Assembly: GCA_937951895.1 (NCBI GenBank)
Contig: CALFER010000087.1
Coordinates: forward strand, 1 to 64,000
Source of the DNA: an uncultured bacterium
GTDB lineage: Bacteria > CSSED10-310 > CALFER01
Length of the DNA stretch: 64,000 nucleotides
Direction: 5' to 3'
The translations under genes were made by a program, and so were the position numbers. How positions within the stretch are numbered: the first letter of the stretch is position 1; the number at the start of each line of letters is the position of its first letter. Positions 54,941 to 63,214 of the stretch are shown here, piece by piece. Under the pieces are notes generated by a model that saw nothing but the letters and a program-made list of their open reading frames with translations, had not been told where the DNA came from and searched no databases.

Positions 54941-56083
54941 TCAGATATCGGCGACCAGGCTCGCTTTGAGCATAATGTTGTTGTATCGGGATGTCGCGTC
55001 GGACAACCCGGGTTGGATCGACAACGCTTTTTCGAGGTGTTCCAAAGCGGTATCGTATTGCAGCAGCCGTTCCTCGATGAGTGCGAGTCCGATGTAAGCG
55101 CTCGTGAAACGCTCGTCGATACGGATGGTCTCGATGAAATGCCGCGACGCACTCCGAAAGTCTCCTAAAAAATAATCCGTCATGCCCAGTCGGTAATGGT
55201 AGTGAGAGTTGTCCTTTGCTGCAGACACGGCCTTCTCGAAGTGCTTTTTCGCTTCACTGAGTCGGCCCTGGGTAAAAAACAGACTGCCCATGTTGCAATT
55301 CGCTTCCGCCATCTGAGGGTCATGTTCAAGCGCGCACTCATAGTGAAACCGGGCCTGATCGAGATCGCCACGAGAGGCATAGGCTGCGCCGAGGTTGTTA
55401 TGGCCGGGAGGGAATCCGGGTTTGATTTCGGTCGAAATGCGATAGTACCGGATGGCTTCGTCGATGTGTGCGGGATTTTCTCTGAGAACCCGGTAGCCCA
55501 GGTTGTTGTAATGATGAGCGATGGCTTCGAGATCGTCGATGATTCGATAGATTCGGTAATGTTTCTCGGGGTCCGGCGAGAAATCCACCAGATAGAACTC
55601 CCCGCCATCCCACAAGCCTGCGCACATGTGACCATTGTTCAGAATGATGTTCCCTTCGATGGAATAATCGCTCAGTTGCGGAACATCGACATAGGCCGTA
55701 TCCATTCCCAGCGATCGTGACAGACCGATGAACAGGTTGGTGAACGACATGCAATTGGCCCGGCGTTCAAAGAATACCTGATGAGCGGTCATGTCGGCGG
55801 AACTGTCGTAGGTGATTTCGAGATCCCATTTCGAGATCATGGCTTCGACGAGGGCGATGGCTTTCCTGACATGAGTCACCTTGTCACGTGTCGCGTCCCG
55901 CGCGAATTGAGCCATCTCCGGTGTGATCGCGAATGGCACTTCGATCCTTCCGCCCTCCACCGCAGTGACTCGATCAGAGGCAATCTGGAGAATTTCGGCC
56001 CCGGAGTAGATCCGCTTGGGCACGATGCAGGCCGAAAGGGCGATCATCAGGATCAGGATCAGTAAGGATCGAAAGAAGATCAT
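54941..56083 (-). CDS. Lipoprotein with transglutaminase-like domain and TPR repeats
   Basis: A lipobox (LSAC, Cys19) follows a hydrophobic signal, so this is membrane-anchored outside the cytoplasm. Residues ~60-195 have a transglutaminase-like triad pattern: Cys in RRANCMSFTNLF, His in NNGHMCAGL and Asp in FYLVDFSPD. TPR repeats fill ~205-375 (ARFHYECALEHDPQMAEANC, EAKKHFEKAVSAAKDNSHY). Such fusions occur in outer-membrane or periplasmic assembly roles, but no function is assigned. A perfect TATAAT (minus strand, 56109-56114) lies upstream. Confidence 0.85.
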   Translation of the reverse strand: MIFFRSLLILILMIALSACIVPKRIYSGAEILQIASDRVTAVEGGRIEVPFAITPEMAQFARDATRDKVTHVRKAIALVEAMISKWDLEITYDSSADMTAHQVFFERRANCMSFTNLFIGLSRSLGMDTAYVDVPQLSDYSIEGNIILNNGHMCAGLWDGGEFYLVDFSPDPEKHYRIYRIIDDLEAIAHHYNNLGYRVLRENPAHIDEAIRYYRISTEIKPGFPPGHNNLGAAYASRGDLDQARFHYECALEHDPQMAEANCNMGSLFFTQGRLSEAKKHFEKAVSAAKDNSHYHYRLGMTDYFLGDFRSASRHFIETIRIDERFTSAYIGLALIEERLLQYDTALEHLEKALSIQPGLSDATSRYNNIMLKASLVADI

Positions 56084-56108
56084 AAAAATCGTGACGCTCC
56101 TTTCCTGT

Positions 56109-56114
56109 ATTATA
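56109..56114 (-). promoter_or_regulatory. Candidate -10 box for the TPR lipoprotein gene
   Basis: A perfect TATAAT on the minus strand, with AAAGGAG following and the ATG at 56083. The -35 region is weak. Confidence 0.45.
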
Positions 56115-56202
56115 CTACGTTCTCACTGGAGTTTTTGTTCGAATCTACCTACAATACCCAACTCAGTTCCGATCTGAGGCTCACGCGGAAGGATGGTTCC
56201 GG

Positions 56203-57576
56203 ATGGCGCCGATTCCTCTCAAACATGACATGGCTCTCTATACCAAGGCTGTGCTTCGTCTGATCCGTGTCGGGGCCAGAAACAATCTGCGCAAGGTGAT
56301 CTCCAAATCCCATCCGTACGAACTCGCCAGATTGCTCGAAGGCATCGGCCCCGCGGAACGTCGTGAACTACTCGGCTTGACATACGAAGGCGGAAAACTG
56401 GGTCATGTGCTGCTTGAACTGGTCGAAGACATGCGCATCAAGATCCTGAATGATCTTGAAGATCCCATGATCATGAGAATCGTGTCAGAGCTTTCGACCG
56501 ATGATGCCGCCGATCTGCTCGAAATCCTCCCCCGGGATCGATACGATCGGATATTGAATTCAGTTCGCGACCCGTTCCTCAGAAGGCAGATCCGCCAGCT
56601 CATGAGCTTTGATTCATCAACGGCGGGCGGAATCATGCAGACGGAATTCTGTGCCTTGCCTGAAACCGATTCCGTCGGACGGGCTGTGGAGATGATCAAG
56701 CAGAGGGGGCGTGAAAGTCCGTTTTTTTATTTGTACACACTGGACGAGGACCACCGTCTGTCCGGCGTCGTCTCGCTCAGACAACTCCTCCTGTCAGAAA
56801 ATGAACAGACTCTCGGAAGCATAGCCAATAAACAGATTGTGAAGGTTTGCCTGGATGAGGATCAGGAGCGGATCGCATCGCTGGTATACAAGTATGATCT
56901 GCTGGCAGTGCCGGTCGTCGATGCCAAAAATCATCTCGTGGGGATCATCACCATCGATGATGTGATGGATGTCGTCGAGGAAGAGGCCAGTGAGGACATC
57001 TACAAACTGGCCGGGTCGAATGTGGAAGAGTTGATGTACGGCAATCGAATTCTGAAGATTTCACGAGTCCGGCTGCCTTGGCTGATCATCTCGATCATAA
57101 CCGGATTTCTGACGGCGAACGTGATCCACTTTTTCAACAGCACCCTGGCCCAGGTCATCTCTCTCGCTTTCTTCATCCCGATCATCACGGGTATGTCCGG
57201 GAATGTCGGGACCCAGTCCGCCGCCATCACAGTTCGAGGGATCGCGGTCGGACGGATCGGACTGCAGGTGTTCACCGGGACGGTTCTTCGAGAAATGCGG
57301 GTGGGGTTCACTCTGAGTCTCGTCTGCGGAGGACTCGTGGGTCTGGCTGGCTGGTTGTGGCTCGGCAATCCGACACTCGGACTCGTGATCGCTTCAGCCA
57401 TGATCTGCGGCATTACGTTCGCGGCCACGACTTCCTCATTCATGCCCATTCTTTTTTCAAGACTGGGGATCGATCCCGCCGTGGCATCGGGCCCCCTCGT
57501 CACGACGCTTAATGACTGCACATCCATCACCATGTATCTCGGAATCGCATCACTGCTGGAACGGTATCTCACATGA
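56203..57576 (+). CDS. mgtE: Magnesium transporter MgtE
   Basis: MgtE is a magnesium-gated inner-membrane channel. The 457-aa protein has the helical N-domain (~40-140), two CBS domains (~150-275) and five membrane helices (~290-457), with SGNVGTQSAAITVRGIAVG and the final GPLVTTLNDCTSITMYLGIA. All family landmarks and length agree. It overlaps the following glycosyltransferase gene by ATGA, an odd functional pairing. Confidence 0.95.
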   Translation: MAPIPLKHDMALYTKAVLRLIRVGARNNLRKVISKSHPYELARLLEGIGPAERRELLGLTYEGGKLGHVLLELVEDMRIKILNDLEDPMIMRIVSELSTDDAADLLEILPRDRYDRILNSVRDPFLRRQIRQLMSFDSSTAGGIMQTEFCALPETDSVGRAVEMIKQRGRESPFFYLYTLDEDHRLSGVVSLRQLLLSENEQTLGSIANKQIVKVCLDEDQERIASLVYKYDLLAVPVVDAKNHLVGIITIDDVMDVVEEEASEDIYKLAGSNVEELMYGNRILKISRVRLPWLIISIITGFLTANVIHFFNSTLAQVISLAFFIPIITGMSGNVGTQSAAITVRGIAVGRIGLQVFTGTVLREMRVGFTLSLVCGGLVGLAGWLWLGNPTLGLVIASAMICGITFAATTSSFMPILFSRLGIDPAVASGPLVTTLNDCTSITMYLGIASLLERYLT

Positions 57577-58721
57577 ACTCTCCCGGATTGTGCTTTTATC
57601 TCCTCAACTACAAGCGGGATACGCATCGGCATTACTATCATATCTACGAATTCATTGATGCACTGGCACAGCGACGTCCCGTGCTTCTGCACATCATGGA
57701 TTGCGACGGGGAACCACGCTTCGAACATGTTCGAGCTATCCGGATTTTCGATAAACGGGGGTTTCGTGGACGGATCCGGCGGATGCTGGCGGATGTATCG
57801 GCATACACGAGGGGATACCGGTTTTTTTATCATCACTATACGACCGGTCCGGCTCGTTTCAGCGCACTCCTGTGCCGGATTTTCGGGGGAAGGACGTTTC
57901 TGTGGCACTGTATCGTCATGGAAGCTCTCGACCGGCATATCCCCTTGAAGCGCCTGAAACGATGGATGCTCAAGTTCACATTTCACTGTGTCCATCACGT
58001 CGTGACGGGTTCACCCGCCATGGCCAGTTACTATGAAGAGTACTACACCCTCCCGCACAGCAAGATGGTTGTGATTCCAAACTACATCAATCTCGAACGC
58101 TTCGACCGGTCTGCCTGCTCGAAGGTGGAGGCCCGTCAGCGTCTCGAATTGCCCGTCGATCGACAGGTGGTGTTGTACCTGCATGAGATTGAGGAGGGGC
58201 GCGCGCGCCTTTTGCCTGAAATCATTGAACGGGTTCTGGAAGTTCGACCGGATGTCCTGTTCTGTGTCGTCGGTGACGGGCGATATCGCCGGATTCTGGA
58301 GCATCGCTTGCAGCACGTGATCGATAGTGACCAAGTTCGTTTTATCGGCGCGGTTCCGAATACTACCGCACCTTTGTATTATCGGGCTGCAGATGTGCAT
58401 GTGATGACGTCCGCATTTGAAGCGTTTTCTCGCGTTCTGCTCGAAGCGATGGCGATGGGAACGCCGTATGTGTCCATGGACGGCGGAGGAAACATCCGGG
58501 CTTATACGCCTCCGGAGCACCAGCGGTATATCGTTCCGGTCGAACGGATCGATCTTTTCGCGGAGAACGTCGTTCGAATCTTGAATGACTCGGCGGAAGC
58601 ACAGCGATTGTCCGAAGTCGGTTTACAGCATGTGCAGGGTTACTCACTGACTCGGGTTCTCGACCGGTTCGAAAAGGTCGTATTCGGCTTGGAGACGAAA
58701 GGTGGCGGGGAACAAGACTGA
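57573..58721 (+). CDS. Glycosyltransferase (GT4-like) overlapping sctU
   Basis: A GT-B-type glycosyltransferase of 382 aa. Early residues include NSPGLCFYLLNYKRDTHRHY and FLWHCIVMEALDRHI; the C-terminal donor domain has MTSAFEAFSRVLLEAMAMGTPYVS with the E-x7-E-like pattern. Its start overlaps mgtE (ATGA) and its end overlaps the GTG start of sctU by 20 bases, so it is likely co-transcribed with the type III genes. A link between glycosylation and secretion is possible but unproven. Confidence 0.85.
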   Translation: MNSPGLCFYLLNYKRDTHRHYYHIYEFIDALAQRRPVLLHIMDCDGEPRFEHVRAIRIFDKRGFRGRIRRMLADVSAYTRGYRFFYHHYTTGPARFSALLCRIFGGRTFLWHCIVMEALDRHIPLKRLKRWMLKFTFHCVHHVVTGSPAMASYYEEYYTLPHSKMVVIPNYINLERFDRSACSKVEARQRLELPVDRQVVLYLHEIEEGRARLLPEIIERVLEVRPDVLFCVVGDGRYRRILEHRLQHVIDSDQVRFIGAVPNTTAPLYYRAADVHVMTSAFEAFSRVLLEAMAMGTPYVSMDGGGNIRAYTPPEHQRYIVPVERIDLFAENVVRILNDSAEAQRLSEVGLQHVQGYSLTRVLDRFEKVVFGLETKGGGEQD

Positions 58722-59757
58722 ACAACCGACTCCCAAACGACTTCGGGATGCAAAGAAAAAAGGACAGGTCGCGAAATCGACGGACCTGATCGGTGCGATC
58801 GGTTTGATGTGTATCCTCGTGATCACCCCCGTTCTGTTTTTAAAAACAACCATACAGTTCAGGAATTGGTTTCGTGAAATCGGAGTGATTGCGGATCCGG
58901 ATGCAACGGTGCTCTTCGATGCGCTCCGGAGGACAATCGAACATGTATTGACAATCAGCACCGGCATGTTGGCGTTCGTGTTTGCTGGTGTTGCGATATC
59001 TCTGTTTCTGATGATCGGCCCGGTATTCAAGCCACTGGAGTTTAGCGGCAAACAACTCAATCTGATCGAGGGATTGAAAGCGCTGTTTTCCTGGAAGCGC
59101 GCAATGGAGTTGATCAAGACAGTCATGAAACTCATCATCGGATGTTGTTGCGCATGGCTTTTTTTACGTGCTTCGATGCAATGGTTTACCCGCGCCGAAC
59201 CCGAATCGGTCCGTCAGTTCAACGCGGTTCTTCTGACGACCCTCGAACGGCTTGCCATCATGTTCTGTCTGCTGAGCGGTATTGTCGGAATCCTGGATTT
59301 CCTGCATGTCAGACATCGATGGAAGAAAGAACGGATGATGAGTCGGGATGAAATCCGGGATGAATTCAAAGAAACCGAAGGGGATCCCCTCATCCGAGGT
59401 TTACGAAGGGGATTGCACAGGCAGTTGGCCAGTGAGTCGATAGCGCGCAACATCCGGAAAGCACGGGTTGTGATCGTCAATCCGACCGACATTGCGGTTG
59501 CACTGGAATACATCGAGGGAGTACACGAAGCGCCACGGGTGTTGTTCAAAGGGCGTTCGGGGATCGCGTTGGTCATCCGGAGGGAGGCGATGAGATCGGG
59601 GGTGGCGATTGTCCGGGATGTCAGGTTGGCTCGGGTGTTGTTCCGAGTGCCGGATGGGGAAGAGATCCCGGATGTATTATATGAGATCATCGCTGAGATT
59701 TTTTTGATGCAGGGGGAGGGGAATTGTTCCGGGTCGGTTGCAGCACCATCCCATTGA
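58702..59757 (+). CDS. sctU: Type III secretion export-switch protein SctU (YscU/FlhB family)
   Basis: SctU is an inner-membrane component whose C-terminal domain self-cleaves to switch substrate class. The protein (351 aa) begins KTEQPTPKRLRDAKKKGQVA, has four membrane helices (to ~205) and the cytoplasmic signature MMSRDEIRDEFKETEGDPL. The cleavage motif is N260-P261-T262-D263, where nearly all family members have NPTH. The GTG start lies inside the preceding gene, with GGAG upstream. Injectisome rather than flagellar identity rests on the adjacent SctV and LcrH-like chaperone; the SctU sequence alone does not exclude FlhB. Confidence 0.85.
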   Translation: MAGNKTEQPTPKRLRDAKKKGQVAKSTDLIGAIGLMCILVITPVLFLKTTIQFRNWFREIGVIADPDATVLFDALRRTIEHVLTISTGMLAFVFAGVAISLFLMIGPVFKPLEFSGKQLNLIEGLKALFSWKRAMELIKTVMKLIIGCCCAWLFLRASMQWFTRAEPESVRQFNAVLLTTLERLAIMFCLLSGIVGILDFLHVRHRWKKERMMSRDEIRDEFKETEGDPLIRGLRRGLHRQLASESIARNIRKARVVIVNPTDIAVALEYIEGVHEAPRVLFKGRSGIALVIRREAMRSGVAIVRDVRLARVLFRVPDGEEIPDVLYEIIAEIFLMQGEGNCSGSVAAPSH

Positions 59758-59872
59758 CAATTCAATTTCTGGCCGTTAGTCTGTAACAAAATCAAAACAA
59801 TGTGACGAATGGACCGGATTGCATGTCGCTTCCGTGTCACGCGGTCACGGTATTCTCGGAAAGGAGCGGTAT

Positions 59873-60595
59873 ATGGCTATTCCTTTGATCGGTTTGTTAT
59901 CGCAACTCGGCACTGGCGCGGTCGGCAATATCCTGGAGAAGACATTGCCGAAAGCCAATGACGCCATGAAGAGTATGGCGAAAGCCCCCTTCATGATGCT
60001 CGAGAACCTCAAGGAGTTGATCGGAGGCAAAGAATCGAAAACTCCCCCGGCCGAACAGTTTTCTTTGAAAACACCGCAGAACCTGGCTGACATGTCCCAA
60101 AAGTCACCGGACCTTCCACAACGCATCGATTCGCTCAAGGATAAACTCGGGCAGATCATGGATATTCTCGCCAATCTCGGAGAACTGATCGCACAAATCG
60201 GACATCTTTTTGGGAAGAACACCGGTTCATACGGTCAGGTTGGTAAGCCCAATCAGCAGGTTTCGCCTCAGATGAGCACCGGACAACCCTTCGGTATCAA
60301 TCAGACGCTCCAGCAGCAGGTCCCTTCCCAGGGGGGATCTCCGGGAGGATCGGGCGACACCGGAATCGGTCCATCCGGGTCGGCACAGGGGATGTCTCAA
60401 TCGCAGGGAACATCCGGAACAGGGGGAGCATCGGGAATGGCAGGTGAGAGCAACTCGGTGATGTCGGAGCAGTGGGCGATGTTTGAAAAGATGCAGAGTA
60501 TGCAGCGTGCGGCACAGATGTTCGAACTCGCGGTCAAAATTGCTGAAGTCCAGCACCAGGCCGCCATGTCCGCCATCCGGGCGATCAAATACTGA
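59873..60595 (+). CDS. Candidate type III secreted substrate (translocator/filament-like) of unknown family
   Basis: ATG 59873 has AAGGAG six bases upstream; an in-frame ATG at 59819 has no such site. The 240-aa protein has a helical hydrophobic N-terminal part (IGLLSQLGTGAVGNILEKTL), a helix near 85-115 (LKDKLGQIMDILANLGELIA) and a Gly/Ser/Gln-rich low-complexity middle (~150-205). A C-terminal amphipathic helix (QSMQRAAQMFELAVKIAEVQ) follows. No signal peptide is present. Lying between sctU and an LcrH-like chaperone, it is a good candidate for a translocator, tip or filament protein, but I recognise no known family. Confidence 0.65.
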   Translation: MAIPLIGLLSQLGTGAVGNILEKTLPKANDAMKSMAKAPFMMLENLKELIGGKESKTPPAEQFSLKTPQNLADMSQKSPDLPQRIDSLKDKLGQIMDILANLGELIAQIGHLFGKNTGSYGQVGKPNQQVSPQMSTGQPFGINQTLQQQVPSQGGSPGGSGDTGIGPSGSAQGMSQSQGTSGTGGASGMAGESNSVMSEQWAMFEKMQSMQRAAQMFELAVKIAEVQHQAAMSAIRAIKY

Positions 60596-60605
60596 GGAGA
60601 CAATC

Positions 60606-61130
60606 ATGGAAACAATTCTGACACTGAAAAACCAGATCGCAGAAGGAAAGACTCTGTCGACGGAACAACTTGAGTTGTTTGCAAAGAGCGGTATTCCGAT
60701 TCGTGAAATCTTCGATCTCTCTTCGGAAGATCTCGCAATCCTGGGCTATCTCGGATTCGAGTTGTACCAAAAGGGTGAAATTGACGATGCCTTGAAGATG
60801 TTCCAGGGATTGGAAGCAATCGGCCAGAGTGATGGGTACATCAGTACCGCAATCGGAACGATTCTTGCCCAGAAAAATGACTTCGACGGAGCCATCCATT
60901 ATCTGGGTCGCGCGCTCGATTCCGATCCGAGCGATCTCAACGCATTGATCAATCGCGCTGAGGTTTTCCTGAAAATGAATCGCTTCGAGGAAGCAGCCGT
61001 GGATCTGAGGCACATCATCGAAATCGATCCCGAAGGCAAGGATCCGATTGGAGCGCGTGCCCGGATTCTCATCCTCGTGACACATGAACTCGCACGGGCG
61101 CTCCGCAACGATCCAGACGGCGAACATTGA
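60606..61130 (+). CDS. LcrH/SycD-like TPR chaperone (SctG-type)
   Basis: Class II chaperones hold translocators of type III systems. The protein (174 aa) has IFDLSSEDLAILGYLGFELY, then EIDDALKMFQGLEAI and tandem TPRs such as NDFDGAIHYLGRALDSDPSD and NRFEEAAVDLRHIIEIDPEG. Order and spacing match LcrH/SycD, including the helical N-terminal cap. GAGGAG lies six bases before the ATG. Ten bases separate it from the candidate substrate gene, and its stop overlaps the sctV start (TTGA). Confidence 0.75.
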   Translation: METILTLKNQIAEGKTLSTEQLELFAKSGIPIREIFDLSSEDLAILGYLGFELYQKGEIDDALKMFQGLEAIGQSDGYISTAIGTILAQKNDFDGAIHYLGRALDSDPSDLNALINRAEVFLKMNRFEEAAVDLRHIIEIDPEGKDPIGARARILILVTHELARALRNDPDGEH

Positions 61131-63214
61131 CAGGGGCTTCGATTTTATCGACATACAGTGACATCGTGCTGGCCATCCTCGTTGCCGGGGTGGTCAGCAT
61201 GATGATCGTCCCGCTTCCCACCCCGCTTCTCGATATCCTGCTGACGCTCAATATAACCGGAGCTGTGCTGATCCTGTTGATTGCCCTTTATGTCAGCACC
61301 CCTCTCAGGCTTGCAACTTTCCCCAGCATTCTCCTGATCTCAACACTCTTCAGACTCGCCCTGAATGTTTCCTCGACGCGGTTGATTCTCCTGCAAGCCG
61401 ATGCAGGTGAAGTCATACGGTCGTTCGGTCAGTTCGTCGTGCAGGGCAACATGATCGTCGGCGCGGTGGTTTTTGCAATCCTGACACTGATTAACTTCAT
61501 CGTCATAACAAAAGGATCCGAACGTGTTGCAGAGGTGTCTGCCCGCTTCACACTCGATGCCATGCCGGGGAAACAGATGTCGATCGACTCGGATGTCCGC
61601 TCCGGGGCAATCGATGTGGAAACTGCCAAGTCCCGGCGGAGCGATCTGGAACGCGAAAGTCAGCTCTTCGGCGCGATGGATGGAGCCATGAAGTTTGTCA
61701 AAGGTGACGCAATCGCGGGAATCGTCATTACTATCGTCAATATTCTCGGAGGTATTCTGATCGGTGTGCTCACTAAAGACATGCAGGTTGTTACCGCCCT
61801 GAAGACCTATGGCATTTTAACGATCGGAGACGGGCTGGTCACACAGATCCCGGCATTGATCGTCGCAACATCTGCCGGCCTGATCGTGACGCGCGTTGCA
61901 CCTGAACACGGCGATGCACATCTCGGGCATGAACTCTCCATTCAGTTGCTTGCTCACCCCAGGGCATTTGCAATCACAGCGATTCTCCTGATCGCTCTCG
62001 GATTGGTGCCCGGGCTGCCAACCATACCCTTTTGGTTGTTGGCTGCTGTCATGGCAGTGACTTCAAAACTCTCTTCGCATGCAAGGCAAAACTCCTCCCA
62101 TGCCCATCATGAATCTTCATCTCCTGACAGCACGATCTCCGGAACCATCGAACCTGCAACCCCGATTACGCTGCCGGTGCCTCTGGCTCTTCATCTGTCG
62201 ATGGAAATATCATCTGTTTTACTCGCTACCCCAGGCGATATTGACGCATTCGAGACACAATTACGTCATGTTCGCGATTGTCTCCAACTCGAACTGGGGG
62301 TCCGAATCCCCAGGATCATGGTGCGGCTCAATGATCCTGCAATAGAATCCCGGGGTTATCGCGTCTTTCTCTTTGAATCACTGAGTGAACCCGGCTCCAT
62401 ACCTCTCGAAAAGTGCCTTGTCCGTCATCCTCCGGACAAACTGGGACTCCCGATTGCGGAAGTCGGATCGATGAAGGAACCAGGCGGTGTCGCACCGTGC
62501 GCGGTTTTAAGTGTCGGCTGGATCGACCGGATCCGGCAGCTCGGTTTCCCTGTTCTCGAGGATCTCGATATCATCGGATGCCATATCGAAAACTTCATCC
62601 GCCGGCATGCTGCAGACCTCCTTGGACTGCAGGAAACCAAATGGTTGTGTGAAGAGCTCGAACGATACTATCCAGATTCTGTCCGCGAGGTGATCCCCCG
62701 TTGTATCAGCTATGCCCGGTTAACCGACATTCTCAGACGCCTGCTTCGCGAAGGCGTATCCATCCGCAACATCAAACTGATCCTGGAATCGTTGTCCGAA
62801 TGGGCTCCCATCGAACCGGACAACTTTCTTCTGACTGAAAAAATCCGATTGAGTCTCAATCGACAAATCACGGCCAGGGCAATTGGTGAACGCGGGTATC
62901 TGGGGGCTTTCGTGATCGCGCCGGCGATTGAGACACTGATTCAGGATTCCATCCGATTCAGCAACGGAGAACGAACCCTGGCGATTGAACCGGAGAATCT
63001 GGATTGCCTGTTTCGGACCTTCTCACAGGCATTTCAGCGGCATCGTTCCACGGAAAAAATCGTTCTCCTCACCATGAATTCTTCCATCCGACATGTGCTC
63101 TGGAAACTGCTCGTGGCTGACTACCCGCAACTCGAGGTCGTTTCAATCGATGAAATTACACCCGGAACGCGAATCGTTCCCGTCCGCAAGATTCAACTAC
63201 AGGAGGTGAAATAG
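61127..63214 (+). CDS. sctV: Type III secretion export-gate protein SctV (YscV/FlhA family)
   Basis: SctV forms the export gate with a large cytoplasmic ring. Eight membrane helices fill the first ~310 residues. The FHIPEP-family loop reads VITKGSERVAEVSARFTLDA then MPGKQMSID, and ESQLFGAMDGAMKFVKGDAI is the injectisome version; flagellar FlhA usually has ADFYGAMDGASKFV. The C-terminal cytoplasmic domain (~350-695) is complete. TTG at 61127 is taken as the start because it preserves the N-terminus and overlaps the chaperone stop. The 695-aa length agrees with the family. Its 3' end overlaps a convergent FHA gene by 18 bases. Confidence 0.92.
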   Translation: MTGASILSTYSDIVLAILVAGVVSMMIVPLPTPLLDILLTLNITGAVLILLIALYVSTPLRLATFPSILLISTLFRLALNVSSTRLILLQADAGEVIRSFGQFVVQGNMIVGAVVFAILTLINFIVITKGSERVAEVSARFTLDAMPGKQMSIDSDVRSGAIDVETAKSRRSDLERESQLFGAMDGAMKFVKGDAIAGIVITIVNILGGILIGVLTKDMQVVTALKTYGILTIGDGLVTQIPALIVATSAGLIVTRVAPEHGDAHLGHELSIQLLAHPRAFAITAILLIALGLVPGLPTIPFWLLAAVMAVTSKLSSHARQNSSHAHHESSSPDSTISGTIEPATPITLPVPLALHLSMEISSVLLATPGDIDAFETQLRHVRDCLQLELGVRIPRIMVRLNDPAIESRGYRVFLFESLSEPGSIPLEKCLVRHPPDKLGLPIAEVGSMKEPGGVAPCAVLSVGWIDRIRQLGFPVLEDLDIIGCHIENFIRRHAADLLGLQETKWLCEELERYYPDSVREVIPRCISYARLTDILRRLLREGVSIRNIKLILESLSEWAPIEPDNFLLTEKIRLSLNRQITARAIGERGYLGAFVIAPAIETLIQDSIRFSNGERTLAIEPENLDCLFRTFSQAFQRHRSTEKIVLLTMNSSIRHVLWKLLVADYPQLEVVSIDEITPGTRIVPVRKIQLQEVK

